A stretch of DNA of 60,191 bases from Streptomyces sp. G44 (lineage in GTDB: Bacteria > Actinomycetota > Actinomycetes > Streptomycetales > Streptomycetaceae): NCBI RefSeq assembly GCF_016905445.1, contig NZ_JAFEXF010000021.1, positions 1 through 60,191 of the forward strand, read 5' to 3'. The notes beneath the pieces are model-generated. The model worked only from the letters and a program-made list of their open reading frames with translations, was not told the DNA's origin and searched no databases. This document shows, in pieces, positions 7,955 to 15,957 of the stretch (within the stretch, counting starts at the first letter, position 1; the number at the start of each line of letters is the position of its first letter). The position numbers and the translations under genes are program-made.

Positions 7955-8905
7955 TCAGGATCCTAGGCGGATCGGGGCGCCGTCCGCCGCTTCCGAGCGC
8001 TCCGCCGCGGCGATCACGTCGTCGACGAGGCGGGCCTCGGCCACCGGGCACACCGGGGTGCCGCCGCTCGCGACGGCCGCCGCGAAGTCGGCGAACAGCG
8101 GCTGGTGCGGGTTGGCGGCCGGGGGCAGCAGGAGCGGCGCCCCGGCCAGGCCCGTGAGCCGCCCCGCGTCGAGCGGGTCGAGGGCCACGGTCCGCCCGCC
8201 GCCCGCGAGTTCCAGGCGGTCCACCGGCGGCCCCTCGCCCCATTCCATGAGGCAGCGGGCCCACGACCCGGACCGCCAGCGCAGGGTGAGGTCGGCCCGC
8301 CGCTCCGCGCCCCGGGGGAAACGGCCGCCGAGGTGGGCCGTCATCTCGTACGGGCGGCCGAAGAGATGGAGCAGCAGGTCGATCCGGTGGCTGCCCGCGT
8401 CGGCGAGCACGCCGCCGCCCGACACGGCGGGGTCGGTGCGCCAGCGCATCGGGTCGCCGGGGCCCGGCGCGAAGGCGCGGCGGAAGCGCACCTCCACCCG
8501 TTCGGGCGTCCAGCCGGCCAGCTCGGCGCGCAGCCGTCGTACGGCGGGCGCGAGCCTGCGGTAGTAGGCGACGCCCGCGCACGGCCCGGTGGCGTCCAGC
8601 GCGGCGCCGGTCGCGAGTGCCCCGGCGAGCGGCTTCTCGACGAGGACCGGGAGACCGGCCGCCAGCACGGTTTGGGCGAGCGGCACATGGGCGGCGACGG
8701 GAGTGGCGACGTACACGGCGTCGACGTCGGAGAGGAGCACCTTCGGGTCGGCGCCGGACGTGGGGACGGCGTGCCGCTCGGCGACGCGCGCCGCGCGGTG
8801 CGGGTCGCGGCCCCAGAGGGCAGCCGGTTCCTCGCCGAGCGCGCGCAGGGCGGGCAGCGCGCGCCGCGTCACGATGTCGCCGTAGCCGGCGATGCCCCAC
8901 CTCAC
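7955..8905 (-). CDS. Gfo/Idh/MocA-family NAD(P)-dependent dehydrogenase
   Basis: A 316-residue oxidoreductase. The Rossmann start is MRWGIAGYGDIVTRR, followed by YVATPVAAHVPLAQ and the family hallmark VLVEKPLAG, whose Lys takes part in catalysis. The C-terminal half is the alpha/beta substrate domain. Family members oxidise or reduce sugar, cyclitol or amino-sugar hydroxyls. It lies 25 bases downstream of the alcohol dehydrogenase gene on the same strand, so the two form an operon facing the radical SAM operon. Pairing of Gfo/Idh enzymes with DegT aminotransferases is a known theme in amino-sugar and aminocyclitol pathways, which suggests a shared pathway but does not fix the substrate. Confidence 0.85.
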   Translation of the reverse strand: MRWGIAGYGDIVTRRALPALRALGEEPAALWGRDPHRAARVAERHAVPTSGADPKVLLSDVDAVYVATPVAAHVPLAQTVLAAGLPVLVEKPLAGALATGAALDATGPCAGVAYYRRLAPAVRRLRAELAGWTPERVEVRFRRAFAPGPGDPMRWRTDPAVSGGGVLADAGSHRIDLLLHLFGRPYEMTAHLGGRFPRGAERRADLTLRWRSGSWARCLMEWGEGPPVDRLELAGGGRTVALDPLDAGRLTGLAGAPLLLPPAANPHQPLFADFAAAVASGGTPVCPVAEARLVDDVIAAAERSEAADGAPIRLGS

Positions 8906-8930
8906 ACCGGGCTCGGCGACCGCGCCGGGT

Positions 8931-9932
8931 TCACGGGACGATCGCCACCTTCAGCGTCTCGCGGGGCGGCCCGTCGTACGGGGCGGGCTCGCCGTCGGGG
9001 TGGAGCGCGCGGCTCGCGGAGAGCTGCTCCACGGCCTTCGGGAGGTCTTCGAGGGGGTAGGTGTGCGTGTGCAGGTCGGCGAGGCGCAGGGCGTCGGTGC
9101 GGCGGTGGGCGAGGCGCTCGGCGACGGCGAGGGCCTCGGCGCGCGCGGTGTCCAGCGGTTCGGCGGAGCTGTGCACCCGCAGCCCCTTGTGTTCCCAGGT
9201 GATCAGGTCGACGCTGACGTGGGTGTCGATGTGGTGGGTGCCGAGGAGGACGACGAGGCCGTTCTGCCGTACGAGTTCCACGCAGGCGTTGAGGGTGGTC
9301 GGGGTGCCCACGGCGTCCACGGCCACGTCGAAGCCCGCGCCGACGGCGAGCAGTTGCTCCCGGCTTCCGTCGACGCGGCGCACCGCGTCGGCCCCGGCGG
9401 CGCCGGAGCGCGCGAGCCGCCACTCGTCCAGGTCGACGGCGACGGCCTCGGCGGCACCGCGCGCCACCGCCACGCGCAGCGCCATCTGCCCGACGGGCCC
9501 CTGGCCGACGATCACGACGCGGTCGCCGAGCCGGATGCCGCGGGTGGCGTGCACGGCGAGCGGCAGCAGTTGCAGGAGCGCGCCCTGCTCGAAGGGGACG
9601 GCGTCGGGCAGCGCGCCCACGCAGATCTCGCGGGCCAGCGCGAAGTCGGCGTAGCCGGTGGTGAGCGGTGTCCGCACGAAGACCCGCTGCCCGGGGACGA
9701 CCCGGCGCACGCCCACGCCGGCCGCCTCGACGGTCCCGGCGATCTCATGGCCGAAACAGCCCTGGGAGCAGTGGTCGCGCAGGCCGTGGTAGTGGAAGTA
9801 GGCGAGGTCGCTGCGGTTGCAGACCGTGCAGGCGCGGACGCGGACGAGGACTTCGAGGGGTCCGGGCTCCGGCACCGCCACGTCGGTGGCCAGCCGGATG
9901 TCGCGCCTGCCGACCAGTTCGTACCTGCGCAT
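8931..9932 (-). CDS. Zinc-dependent medium-chain alcohol dehydrogenase
   Basis: A 333-residue MDR enzyme. The catalytic-zinc region has Cys in ACTVCNRSD and the GHEIAGTVEAAG motif, followed by nucleotide binding VVIVGQGPVGQMALRVAVA. The usual four-Cys structural zinc lobe is replaced by a short segment, as in some sorbitol/threonine-dehydrogenase relatives. ATG 9932 is chosen because GAGGGAG lies six bases upstream of it; a longer in-frame start at 9989 has no such site. Likely oxidises or reduces an alcohol/aldehyde made or used by the neighbouring enzymes. Confidence 0.82.
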   Translation of the reverse strand: MRRYELVGRRDIRLATDVAVPEPGPLEVLVRVRACTVCNRSDLAYFHYHGLRDHCSQGCFGHEIAGTVEAAGVGVRRVVPGQRVFVRTPLTTGYADFALAREICVGALPDAVPFEQGALLQLLPLAVHATRGIRLGDRVVIVGQGPVGQMALRVAVARGAAEAVAVDLDEWRLARSGAAGADAVRRVDGSREQLLAVGAGFDVAVDAVGTPTTLNACVELVRQNGLVVLLGTHHIDTHVSVDLITWEHKGLRVHSSAEPLDTARAEALAVAERLAHRRTDALRLADLHTHTYPLEDLPKAVEQLSASRALHPDGEPAPYDGPPRETLKVAIVP

Positions 9933-10032
9933 GGCCCACTCCCTCACCGGGTGCGAACAGCGGACGCCACCAGGATCCCCCAACTCCACGACCCGGGTGT
10001 CGAATTCGCCCGTCCCGGCCGGTTCGGACTCC

Positions 10033-10091
10033 TTGACAGCCTCGATCGGTACGAGCCAATATCCACTATCCGATTGGCCTGGACCAATCGG
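10033..10091. promoter_or_regulatory. Divergent promoter/operator with repeated ATTGGC half-sites
   Basis: Between the minus-strand alcohol dehydrogenase and the plus-strand GH3 gene lies TTGACA (10033-10038) with CAATAT 18 bases downstream, a possible plus-strand promoter. Three alternately oriented half-sites follow: GCCAAT (10055-10060), ATTGGC (10073-10078) and CCAATC (10084-10089). The last two form the perfect inverted repeat CCGATTGG-N6-CCAATCGG (10070-10091). This looks like a repressor site near the start point. The regulator is not encoded next to it. Confidence 0.4.
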
Positions 10092-10117
10092 CAGGAGCCT
10101 CGTTCAGCGCACCACGT

Positions 10118-10220
10118 CCCACGGGCCCTGTCCGCCCCACGGTTCCAGCCCCGCCCCACGGATCCAGCCCCGTCCCACGGATCCTGTCCCGCCCTACGGA
10201 TCCTGTCCGTCCCACGAGCC
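10118..10220. repeat. About 5.5 tandem copies of a 19-bp repeat
   Basis: Units of 18-19 bases with consensus CCCACGGATCCNGYCCCGY begin at 10118, 10136, 10155, 10174 and 10193, with a partial copy at 10211. Copies 3 and 4 differ at only a few positions. The array sits in the leader of the GH3 gene and ends about 20 bases before its ribosome site (GGAGG). It is probably slipped-strand expansion. It does not code for the start of the protein. Confidence 0.75.
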
Positions 10221-10248
10221 ACGTAACCGCACCTTCGGAGGTCGCGCC

Positions 10249-11904
10249 ATGGCATCGAGCGCATCGAGCAGTGACCCGGCTCTGGAGCATCTTGCCCACT
10301 CCGTGCTGCAACCCGGCTTCGAGGGCACCACGGCCCCCGACTGGGTGCGCCGCAGGGTCTCGGAGGGCCTGGGCTCCGTCGTGCTGTTCTCCCGGAACAT
10401 CGAGACCCCCGAGCAGGTCGCGCGGCTCACCGCGTCCCTGCGCGCGGAGAACCCCGACCTGATCGTGGCCATCGACGAGGAGGCGGGCGACGTGACCCGC
10501 CTGGAGGCGTGGACCGGTTCGTCCCGGCCCGGCAACCTCGCCCTCGGCGCGGTCGACGACATCGACCTGACCGAGCGCGTCGCCCACGACATCGGGCGCG
10601 ACCTGCACGCCGCGGGCGTCTCGCTCAACTTCGCGCCCAGCGCCGACGTGAACTCCAACCCCCTCAACCCGGTGATCGGCGTACGCTCCTTCGGCTCCCG
10701 CACCGACCTCGTCTCCCGTCACACGGCCGCCTGGATCCGCGGCCTCCAGGACGCCGGTGTCGCCGCCTGCGCCAAGCACTTCCCCGGCCACGGCGACACG
10801 GTCGTCGACTCCCACTACGGCCTGCCGCAGATCCAGGGGTCCGCCGAGGAGATCGCGCTCACCGCGCTGCCGCCGTTCATCGCGGCGACGGAAGCGGGCG
10901 TCCGCGCGGTGATGACCGCGCATCTGCTGGCCCCCGCGTACGACCCGGACCTGCCCGCGACCCTCAGCCGCCGCATCCTCGTGGACCTGCTGCGCGGGGA
11001 GCTCGGCTTCGACGGGCTCCTGGTCACCGACGGCATCGAGATGGGCGCCGTCACCGACCGCTACGGCATCGACGGCGCCACCGTCAGGGCGGTCGCGGGC
11101 GGCGTCGACGCGGTGTGCGTGGGCGGCGAGAGCGCCGGCGAGGAGACGGTGGACCTGCTCGCCACGGCCCTGGTGAAGGCGGTCCTCGACGGCACGCTCC
11201 CCGAGGAGCGCCTGGCGGAGGCGAGCGCCCGCGTGCGGGACTTCGCGGCGTGGTCGGGCGGGCGGTCGCGGGCCGTGGCGCGCGCCGCGCGGGAGTCCGG
11301 CACCGGCGCCGTGACGGACATCGGGCTGGTCGCGGCTCGTCGCGCGGTCCGCGTGCTGCACGGTTCCAGTACCGCAGCACTCCCCCTCGTCGGGTCGCCG
11401 CACGTCGTGGAGCTGTCCCCGACGATGAACCTCGCCGTCGACGGCCGCACTCCCTGGGGCATCGCCGAGCCCCTGCGGGAGCTGCGGCCCGGCACCACGT
11501 CCATCCGTCTCACGGAACCGGAACACGCCTACCCCGCCGACCTGTTGGACCGCGTGGTGCTGGCTCCGGCGGCGGGCCGCGCCCTGGTGCTCGTGGTCCG
11601 CGACGCGGCCCGCCACCGCTGGATGACCGACACGCTGACCCGCCTCCTGCGCAGCCGCCCCGATGCCCTGGTCGTCGAGATGGGCGTCCCGGCGGGCGAC
11701 GCGCTCGGCGCCGCGCACCTGATCACGCACGGCGCCACGCGTGTGTCCGGCATCGCGGCGGCGGAGCTGCTGGTGGGCGGGGTTCAGGCGGTCGGGGTTC
11801 AGCCGGTCGGGGTGAAGCCGGCCACGGTCCGGGCGGTCGGGGCGCAGCCGGGGGCGGTGCGGCCGGTCGGCGTCAGCGGCCCCGGAGCGGTCCCGCACAG
11901 CTGA
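10249..11904 (+). CDS. Glycoside hydrolase family 3 beta-N-acetylhexosaminidase
   Basis: A 551-residue GH3 enzyme of the NagZ type. The Lys-His motif AKHFPGHGDTVVDSHYGLP, the DEEAGDVTRL segment and the nucleophile region LLVTDGIEMGAV are all present. NagZ-type enzymes remove N-acetylglucosamine from muropeptides or chitobiose, using a His from the KH(F/S)PGHG loop as acid/base. There is no signal peptide, so it is probably cytoplasmic. ATG 10249 follows GGAGG at good spacing. After the GH3 domain a ~200-residue C-terminal region follows, ending in a pentapeptide-repeat tail. Confidence 0.88.
   Translation: MASSASSSDPALEHLAHSVLQPGFEGTTAPDWVRRRVSEGLGSVVLFSRNIETPEQVARLTASLRAENPDLIVAIDEEAGDVTRLEAWTGSSRPGNLALGAVDDIDLTERVAHDIGRDLHAAGVSLNFAPSADVNSNPLNPVIGVRSFGSRTDLVSRHTAAWIRGLQDAGVAACAKHFPGHGDTVVDSHYGLPQIQGSAEEIALTALPPFIAATEAGVRAVMTAHLLAPAYDPDLPATLSRRILVDLLRGELGFDGLLVTDGIEMGAVTDRYGIDGATVRAVAGGVDAVCVGGESAGEETVDLLATALVKAVLDGTLPEERLAEASARVRDFAAWSGGRSRAVARAARESGTGAVTDIGLVAARRAVRVLHGSSTAALPLVGSPHVVELSPTMNLAVDGRTPWGIAEPLRELRPGTTSIRLTEPEHAYPADLLDRVVLAPAAGRALVLVVRDAARHRWMTDTLTRLLRSRPDALVVEMGVPAGDALGAAHLITHGATRVSGIAAAELLVGGVQAVGVQPVGVKPATVRAVGAQPGAVRPVGVSGPGAVPHS
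11779..11868 (+). repeat. Six 15-bp tandem repeats encoding a pentapeptide tail
   Basis: Six in-frame 15-base units (11779, 11794, 11809, 11824, 11839, 11854), the first two differing at one base. They encode GVQAV, GVQPV, GVKPA, TVRAV, GAQPG and AVRPV at the very end of the GH3 hexosaminidase. The tail is probably disordered and its copy number may vary between strains. Confidence 0.8.
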
Positions 11905-11965
11905 AGTCCGCGACGGCGGCCCGGCCGGCGGTGCAAGTGGTTACGGAAGCCGTCCTCTTCGTAGG

Positions 11966-12035
11966 TGGCGGGCGTACGCGGCGTGCGTGCGTGGCGTGCG
12001 TACGCGGTGGGCGTACGCGGTGGGCGGGATCTGGT
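11966..12035. repeat. Degenerate GTACGCGG(T)G repeats between convergent genes
   Basis: The 137 bases between the GH3 and MFS stop codons contain several copies of a GTACGCGGYG(GGC)/GTGCGTGG unit, the clearest being GCGTACGCGGTGGGC at about 12000 and 12012. No gene fits here and no clean terminator hairpin stands out. Confidence 0.5.
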
Positions 12036-12041
12036 GGGCGG

Positions 12042-13394
12042 TCATCCGCGGGCCGCCGTGCGCTCCGGCTCGCGCAAGGCGCGCAGGAGGAGCCAGCCGA
12101 GGGCGGGCAGGATGATGAGCGGTGCGAGCGCGACCCCCAGTGAGGTGGTGTCGGCGAGCGCGCCGATCAGCGGGGTCGCGAGGCCGCCGACGCTGACCGT
12201 CAGGCCGAGCGTGACCCCGCCGGCGGTGCCGATGCGCCGGGGCAGATAGTCCTGGCCGAGGGTGATGTGCAGGGAGAACGGCACGTAGAGGCCGGCCGAG
12301 GCGAGGACGACGAAGAGGAAGAGCGCGGGCCCCGGCACCAGCACGACGCCCGCCACCGCGAGGACCGTCAGCGCGTACGACCATCGCACCACCGGCAGGC
12401 GGCCGTGGCGGGCGGCGAGTCTCCCGCCCGCGACCGTGCCGACGGCTCCGCCGAGGGAGAGCACGAACAGCGCGGCGGTTCCTGCGGCTTCACCGCCGCC
12501 GGTGCGCTGGTGCGCGTACAGCGAGATGAACGTACTCAGGCCGGTGAACACGATCGAGCGGCAGACGACGGCCCCGGACAGCCTGAGGAAGGAGGGCCAG
12601 TCGTCGGCGGGAGCCACCTGGGCCGCCGCGCTCTTCGGTACGGCGGCCTCCGCGACCCGGATGCCCCGCAGCGCGGCCACGCACAGCGCCGCCCCCGCGA
12701 GGGCGGGGACCACGAGGAGCGGTGAGGCGCGCAGGCCGCCCGTGGCGACGACGGCGGCGGTCAGCAGGGGGGCGGTCGCGAAGCCGAGGTTGCCGCCGAG
12801 GGAGAACCAGCTCATGGCGGTATGGCTGCCGCGGCTCGCCCGCCGCGCGACCCTCGCGGCCTCCGGGTGGTACGCGGCGACGCCGATGCCGGACACGGCG
12901 ACGGCGAGCAGGGTGAGGGCGTAGTCATCGCCGACCCCGGCGAGCGCGACGCCGGTCCCACCCACCAGCGCGCTGACCGGCAGCAGCCACGGCATGGCCC
13001 ACTTGTCCGTGAGCGCCCCGAACAGCGGCTGCACCACGGAGGACAGCAGCGAGGCGGCGAGCACGATGCCGGAGGCGGCGGCGTAGGTGTAGGCGCGCTC
13101 GGCGATGAAGAAGGGGACGAGTGCGGCGACGGCCCCTTGGTAGACGTCGACGCAGGCGTGACCGAGGGCGAGGAGAAGGATGGGGTGGCGGGAGCCGTGC
13201 CGGGCGGGCGTGGGCCGCTTTGCGGGGGGCGGCGGGGTCGGGGGTGGAGTCGGGCTCGCGGGCGGGGCCGAAGCCGGGGTCGAAGTCCGGGCAGGAACAG
13301 GGGCCGAAGTCTGGGCCGGGGCCGGGGCCGGGGCCGAGGTCTGGGCCGGGGCCGAGGTCTGGGCTGGTGGGCGTGGAGGCTGGTTCGCTGGCAC
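12042..13394 (-). CDS. MFS transporter, fosmidomycin-resistance (Fsr)-like
   Basis: About 450 residues. After a Pro/Ala/Thr/Ser-rich N-terminal tail of about 55 residues containing repeated PAQTSAP units, the membrane part begins at RHPILLLALGHACVDVYQG, a signature of Fsr-like MFS exporters. There are about 12 hydrophobic segments and FGALTDKWAMPWLL between TM2 and TM3. Likely a drug or metabolite exporter in the plasma membrane. The start is uncertain: GTG 13394 has a poorly spaced GAGG, and an in-frame ATG at 13466 would overlap the divergent AraC gene. Transcribed away from the AraC regulator, which probably controls it. Confidence 0.8.
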   Translation of the reverse strand: MPANQPPRPPAQTSAPAQTSAPAPAPAQTSAPVPARTSTPASAPPASPTPPPTPPPPAKRPTPARHGSRHPILLLALGHACVDVYQGAVAALVPFFIAERAYTYAAASGIVLAASLLSSVVQPLFGALTDKWAMPWLLPVSALVGGTGVALAGVGDDYALTLLAVAVSGIGVAAYHPEAARVARRASRGSHTAMSWFSLGGNLGFATAPLLTAAVVATGGLRASPLLVVPALAGAALCVAALRGIRVAEAAVPKSAAAQVAPADDWPSFLRLSGAVVCRSIVFTGLSTFISLYAHQRTGGGEAAGTAALFVLSLGGAVGTVAGGRLAARHGRLPVVRWSYALTVLAVAGVVLVPGPALFLFVVLASAGLYVPFSLHITLGQDYLPRRIGTAGGVTLGLTVSVGGLATPLIGALADTTSLGVALAPLIILPALGWLLLRALREPERTAARG

Positions 13395-13434
13395 CGCCTC
13401 ATCGTCGCCATGCCTCGCCCTGGCGCGCTTCCGA

Positions 13435-13440
13435 TAAAAT
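13435..13440 (+). promoter_or_regulatory. Possible -10 box for a leaderless araC-type gene
   Basis: TAAAAT at 13435-13440 lies in an AT-rich patch that is conspicuous in this GC-rich setting. A start about seven bases downstream would fall at or just before the ATG at 13449, giving an almost leaderless mRNA. No good -35 is visible, as in activator-dependent promoters. The same patch probably serves the divergent MFS gene. Confidence 0.35.
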
Positions 13441-13448
13441 GCCAATCC

Positions 13449-14279
13449 ATGCCGGTTACCCGCCATGGAGAGGGCCCCAGCAGCACCCGCCCCGCCGCCG
13501 ATGGCCCCGCGCGCGTCCGCCACACCGCCAAGACGCCCACACACATCCGCCACACCCCGCAGGCCCCCACCCGCACCCAGGAACTGGCCCCCGGCGAACG
13601 CATCGACGCGCACCGCCACGACGACCACCAGATCATCTACGCGGGCTCCGGCGTCGTGGCCGTCACCACCGACGCCGGCACCTGGTTCGCACCCGGCACC
13701 CGCGCCCTCTGGGTCCCCGCCGGATGCGTCCACGCGCACCGCGCCCACGGCCACCTGGCCCTGCACCTGCTCGGCCTGCCCGCCGACACGAACCCGCTCG
13801 GCCTCGACACGCCGACGGTCCTCGCCGTCAGCCCGCTGCTGCGCGAACTGATCCTCGCCTGGACCCGGGACCCGTACGAGGACACCCCCGAGCGGCGACG
13901 CCTGCGCGCGGTACTCCTCGACCAACTGCGCGCCTCGCCCCAGCAACCCGTCCAGCTGCCCACTCCCGCGGACCCGCGCCTCGCCGCCGTCTGCGACCTG
14001 CTGCACGACGACCCCGCCGACGCGCGCGGCCTGGCCGAACTGGCCGCCGCCGCCGGGGCGGGTGAGCGCACCCTGAGCCGCCTCTTCCGCCGCGAGCTGG
14101 GCATGACCTTCCCCCAGTGGCGCACCCAGCTGCGCCTCTACCATGCGCTGCGCATGCTGGCCGACGGCATGCCGGTCACCGCCGTCGCGCACCGCTGCGG
14201 GTGGTCGTCCACCAGCGCTTTCATCGATGCGTTCCGCCGCTCCTTCGGATACACGCCGGGAGCGCACCGCCGCCGCTGA
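13449..14279 (+). CDS. AraC-family regulator (cupin + HTH)
   Basis: A 276-residue regulator. An N-terminal RmlC-like cupin (ERIDAHRHDDHQIIYAGSGVVAV, then WVPAGCVHAHRAHG) forms the effector pocket. The C-terminal ~100 residues are a double helix-turn-helix AraC domain (LAELAAAAGAGERTLSRLFRRELGMTFPQWR, then VAHRCGWSSTSAFIDAFRRSFGYTPG). The domain order matches AraC proteins that control a divergent MFS efflux gene, as found here. ATG 13449 is favoured: the protein upstream of it is low complexity. Confidence 0.88.
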   Translation: MPVTRHGEGPSSTRPAADGPARVRHTAKTPTHIRHTPQAPTRTQELAPGERIDAHRHDDHQIIYAGSGVVAVTTDAGTWFAPGTRALWVPAGCVHAHRAHGHLALHLLGLPADTNPLGLDTPTVLAVSPLLRELILAWTRDPYEDTPERRRLRAVLLDQLRASPQQPVQLPTPADPRLAAVCDLLHDDPADARGLAELAAAAGAGERTLSRLFRRELGMTFPQWRTQLRLYHALRMLADGMPVTAVAHRCGWSSTSAFIDAFRRSFGYTPGAHRRR

Positions 14280-14286
14280 ACGCACC

Positions 14287-14350
14287 TGGCAACTGATCAA
14301 CTGCCATACGTGTCAGCCCTCTTGGCACCCTCAGTGCCATGTGAAATATT
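14287..14350 (+). promoter_or_regulatory. Operator/promoter of the hydroxyproline operon
   Basis: Two inverted repeats with the same arm sequence precede the first gene: TGGCA-N10-TGCCA (14287-14306, with TGATCA at its centre) and TGGCAC-N5-GTGCCA (14323-14339). TTGGCA (14322-14327) could be a -35 with AATATT (14345-14350) as -10, so the second repeat would overlap the -35. The transcription start would fall on or near GTG 14357, meaning little or no leader. The GntR regulator at the operon's end is the obvious candidate to bind. Confidence 0.45.
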
Positions 14351-14356
14351 ACTGCC

Positions 14357-15544
14357 GTGCTCACGAGACATCCCTCCGGACATCCCGAACACTCGGACGT
14401 GATCATCGTGGGAGCGGGCGTGGTCGGCGCGGCCTGCGCCTACTACGCCTGTCTCTCCGGCCTTCGGGTCACCGTCATCGACCGCGGACCCGTCGCGGGC
14501 GGCACGACAGGGGCAGGCGAGGGCAACCTCCTCGTCTCCGACAAGGAGCCGGGCCCCGAGCTGGAACTGGCCCTGCTGTCCACCCAGTTGTGGCGGGACC
14601 TCGCGGCCCGGCTTCCCGCGCGCATCGAGTACGAGAGGAAGGGCGGCCTGGTCGTCGCCTCCACCGAGGCGGACCTGATCGCCTTGCGGGACTTCGCGGC
14701 GGGGCAGCGGCGGGCGGGCGTCGAGGCGGCCGAGGTCCCCGCCGACGGCCTCGCCGCTCTGGAACCGCACCTGGCTCCCGGCCTCGCGGGCGGCTTCCAC
14801 TATCCCCAGGACGCGCAGGTGCAGCCCGCCCTGGCGGCGGCCCATCTGCTGAGGGCGGCCACTGCCACGGGGCGCCTGACGCTGCGGCTCGGCGAGGAGG
14901 TCACCGCGGTCCTCGCCGAACCCGGCGGCCAGGTGCTCGGCGTACGGACCCTCGCGGGCGACGCGAAGGCTCCGCACGTGGTCAACGCCACCGGTACGTG
15001 GGGCGGTCGACTCGCCCGGCTGGCGGGGGTGGACCTGCCCGTGCTCCCCCGGCGGGGCTTCGTCCTCGTGACCGAGCCGCTGCCGCGCGTGGTGCGGCAC
15101 AAGGTGTACTCCGCGGACTACGTCGCCGATGTCGCCAGCGGCTCCGCCGGGCTCCAGACCTCCGCCGTGGTGGAGGGCACCCCGGCGGGTCCGGTGCTCA
15201 TCGGTGCGAGCCGGGAGCGGGTGGGCTTCGACCGCCGCCTGTCCGTCGAGGCCCTGCGGCGCCTCGCGGACCAGGCCACGCGGCTCTTCCCCGCCCTCGC
15301 CGAGGTCCGGGCGATCCGCACCTACGCCGGCTTCCGCCCCTACCTGCCCGACCACCTCCCGGCGATCGGCCCGGACCCGCGCGCCCCCGGCCTGCTGCAC
15401 GCGTGCGGCCATGAGGGCGCGGGCATCGGCCTCGCCCCGGCGACGGGTCTGCTCATCGCCGGGATGCTGACGGGGCGCGAACCTCCCCTAGCTGTCCGGC
15501 CGTTCGCTCCGGAGCGTTTCGCCGGGCAGGTGGCCGCAGGGTGA
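14357..15544 (+). CDS. FAD-dependent D-hydroxyproline dehydrogenase, DadA-type subunit
   Basis: A 395-residue FAD oxidoreductase. The dinucleotide fold DVIIVGAGVVGAACAYYACLSGLRVTV begins at residue ~14, the DAO-family segments follow, and the C-terminal flavin motif is HACGHEGAGIGLAPATG. It is the catalytic (LhpB-like) subunit of the heterotrimeric D-hydroxyproline dehydrogenase, which oxidises cis-4-hydroxy-D-proline to pyrroline-4-hydroxy-2-carboxylate. Assignment rests on context: the two companion subunits, a deaminase of the DHDPS family and a proline-racemase-family epimerase follow in order. GTG start. Confidence 0.82.
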   Translation: MLTRHPSGHPEHSDVIIVGAGVVGAACAYYACLSGLRVTVIDRGPVAGGTTGAGEGNLLVSDKEPGPELELALLSTQLWRDLAARLPARIEYERKGGLVVASTEADLIALRDFAAGQRRAGVEAAEVPADGLAALEPHLAPGLAGGFHYPQDAQVQPALAAAHLLRAATATGRLTLRLGEEVTAVLAEPGGQVLGVRTLAGDAKAPHVVNATGTWGGRLARLAGVDLPVLPRRGFVLVTEPLPRVVRHKVYSADYVADVASGSAGLQTSAVVEGTPAGPVLIGASRERVGFDRRLSVEALRRLADQATRLFPALAEVRAIRTYAGFRPYLPDHLPAIGPDPRAPGLLHACGHEGAGIGLAPATGLLIAGMLTGREPPLAVRPFAPERFAGQVAAG

Positions 15545-15630
15545 GGGCGTACGCGCGCCTCGTACCGCCACGTTCGTACCCGCACCCGCACCCGCACCCG
15601 GAATCCACCTCCGAAAGGAGCCATCCCCCC

Positions 15631-15957
15631 TTGACGCGTGACGACCGGACGCCCGCGGGACTCGTGGGCGCTTCCCCCGAAACTTCCTCCTTCACGATCA
15701 CCTTCGACGGGCGCGAACTGCCCGCGCTGCGCGGCCAGTCCGTCGCCGCCGCGCTCTGGGCCGCCGGGATTCTCGCCTGGCGGAGCACCCGCGTCGGGGG
15801 TCGGCCGCGCGGGGCGTTCTGCGGGATCGGCCAGTGCCACGACTGCCTCGCCACCGTCAACGGCCGGTCCAACCTGCGGGCGTGCCTGGTCACCGTCCGG
15901 CCCGGCGACGCGGTGACCACGCAGGAAGGGCACGGTCATGCCGGACTCGGCAGCTGA
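15631..15957 (+). CDS. [2Fe-2S] small subunit of D-hydroxyproline dehydrogenase
   Basis: A 108-residue ferredoxin-like protein of the HcnA-type fold. Cluster ligands are seen in GAFCGIGQCHDCLATVNG and the later RACLVTV Cys. It passes electrons between the two flavin subunits. TTG 15631 is the start: AAAGGAG lies ten bases upstream, whereas the upstream frame encodes a HPHPHPHPE low-complexity stretch. Its last 20 bases overlap the next gene. Confidence 0.82.
   Translation: MTRDDRTPAGLVGASPETSSFTITFDGRELPALRGQSVAAALWAAGILAWRSTRVGGRPRGAFCGIGQCHDCLATVNGRSNLRACLVTVRPGDAVTTQEGHGHAGLGS

Noticed and set aside
10118..10220. CRISPR array in the 19-bp repeats
   Set aside because: Units are contiguous with no spacers and too short; no cas genes in the window.
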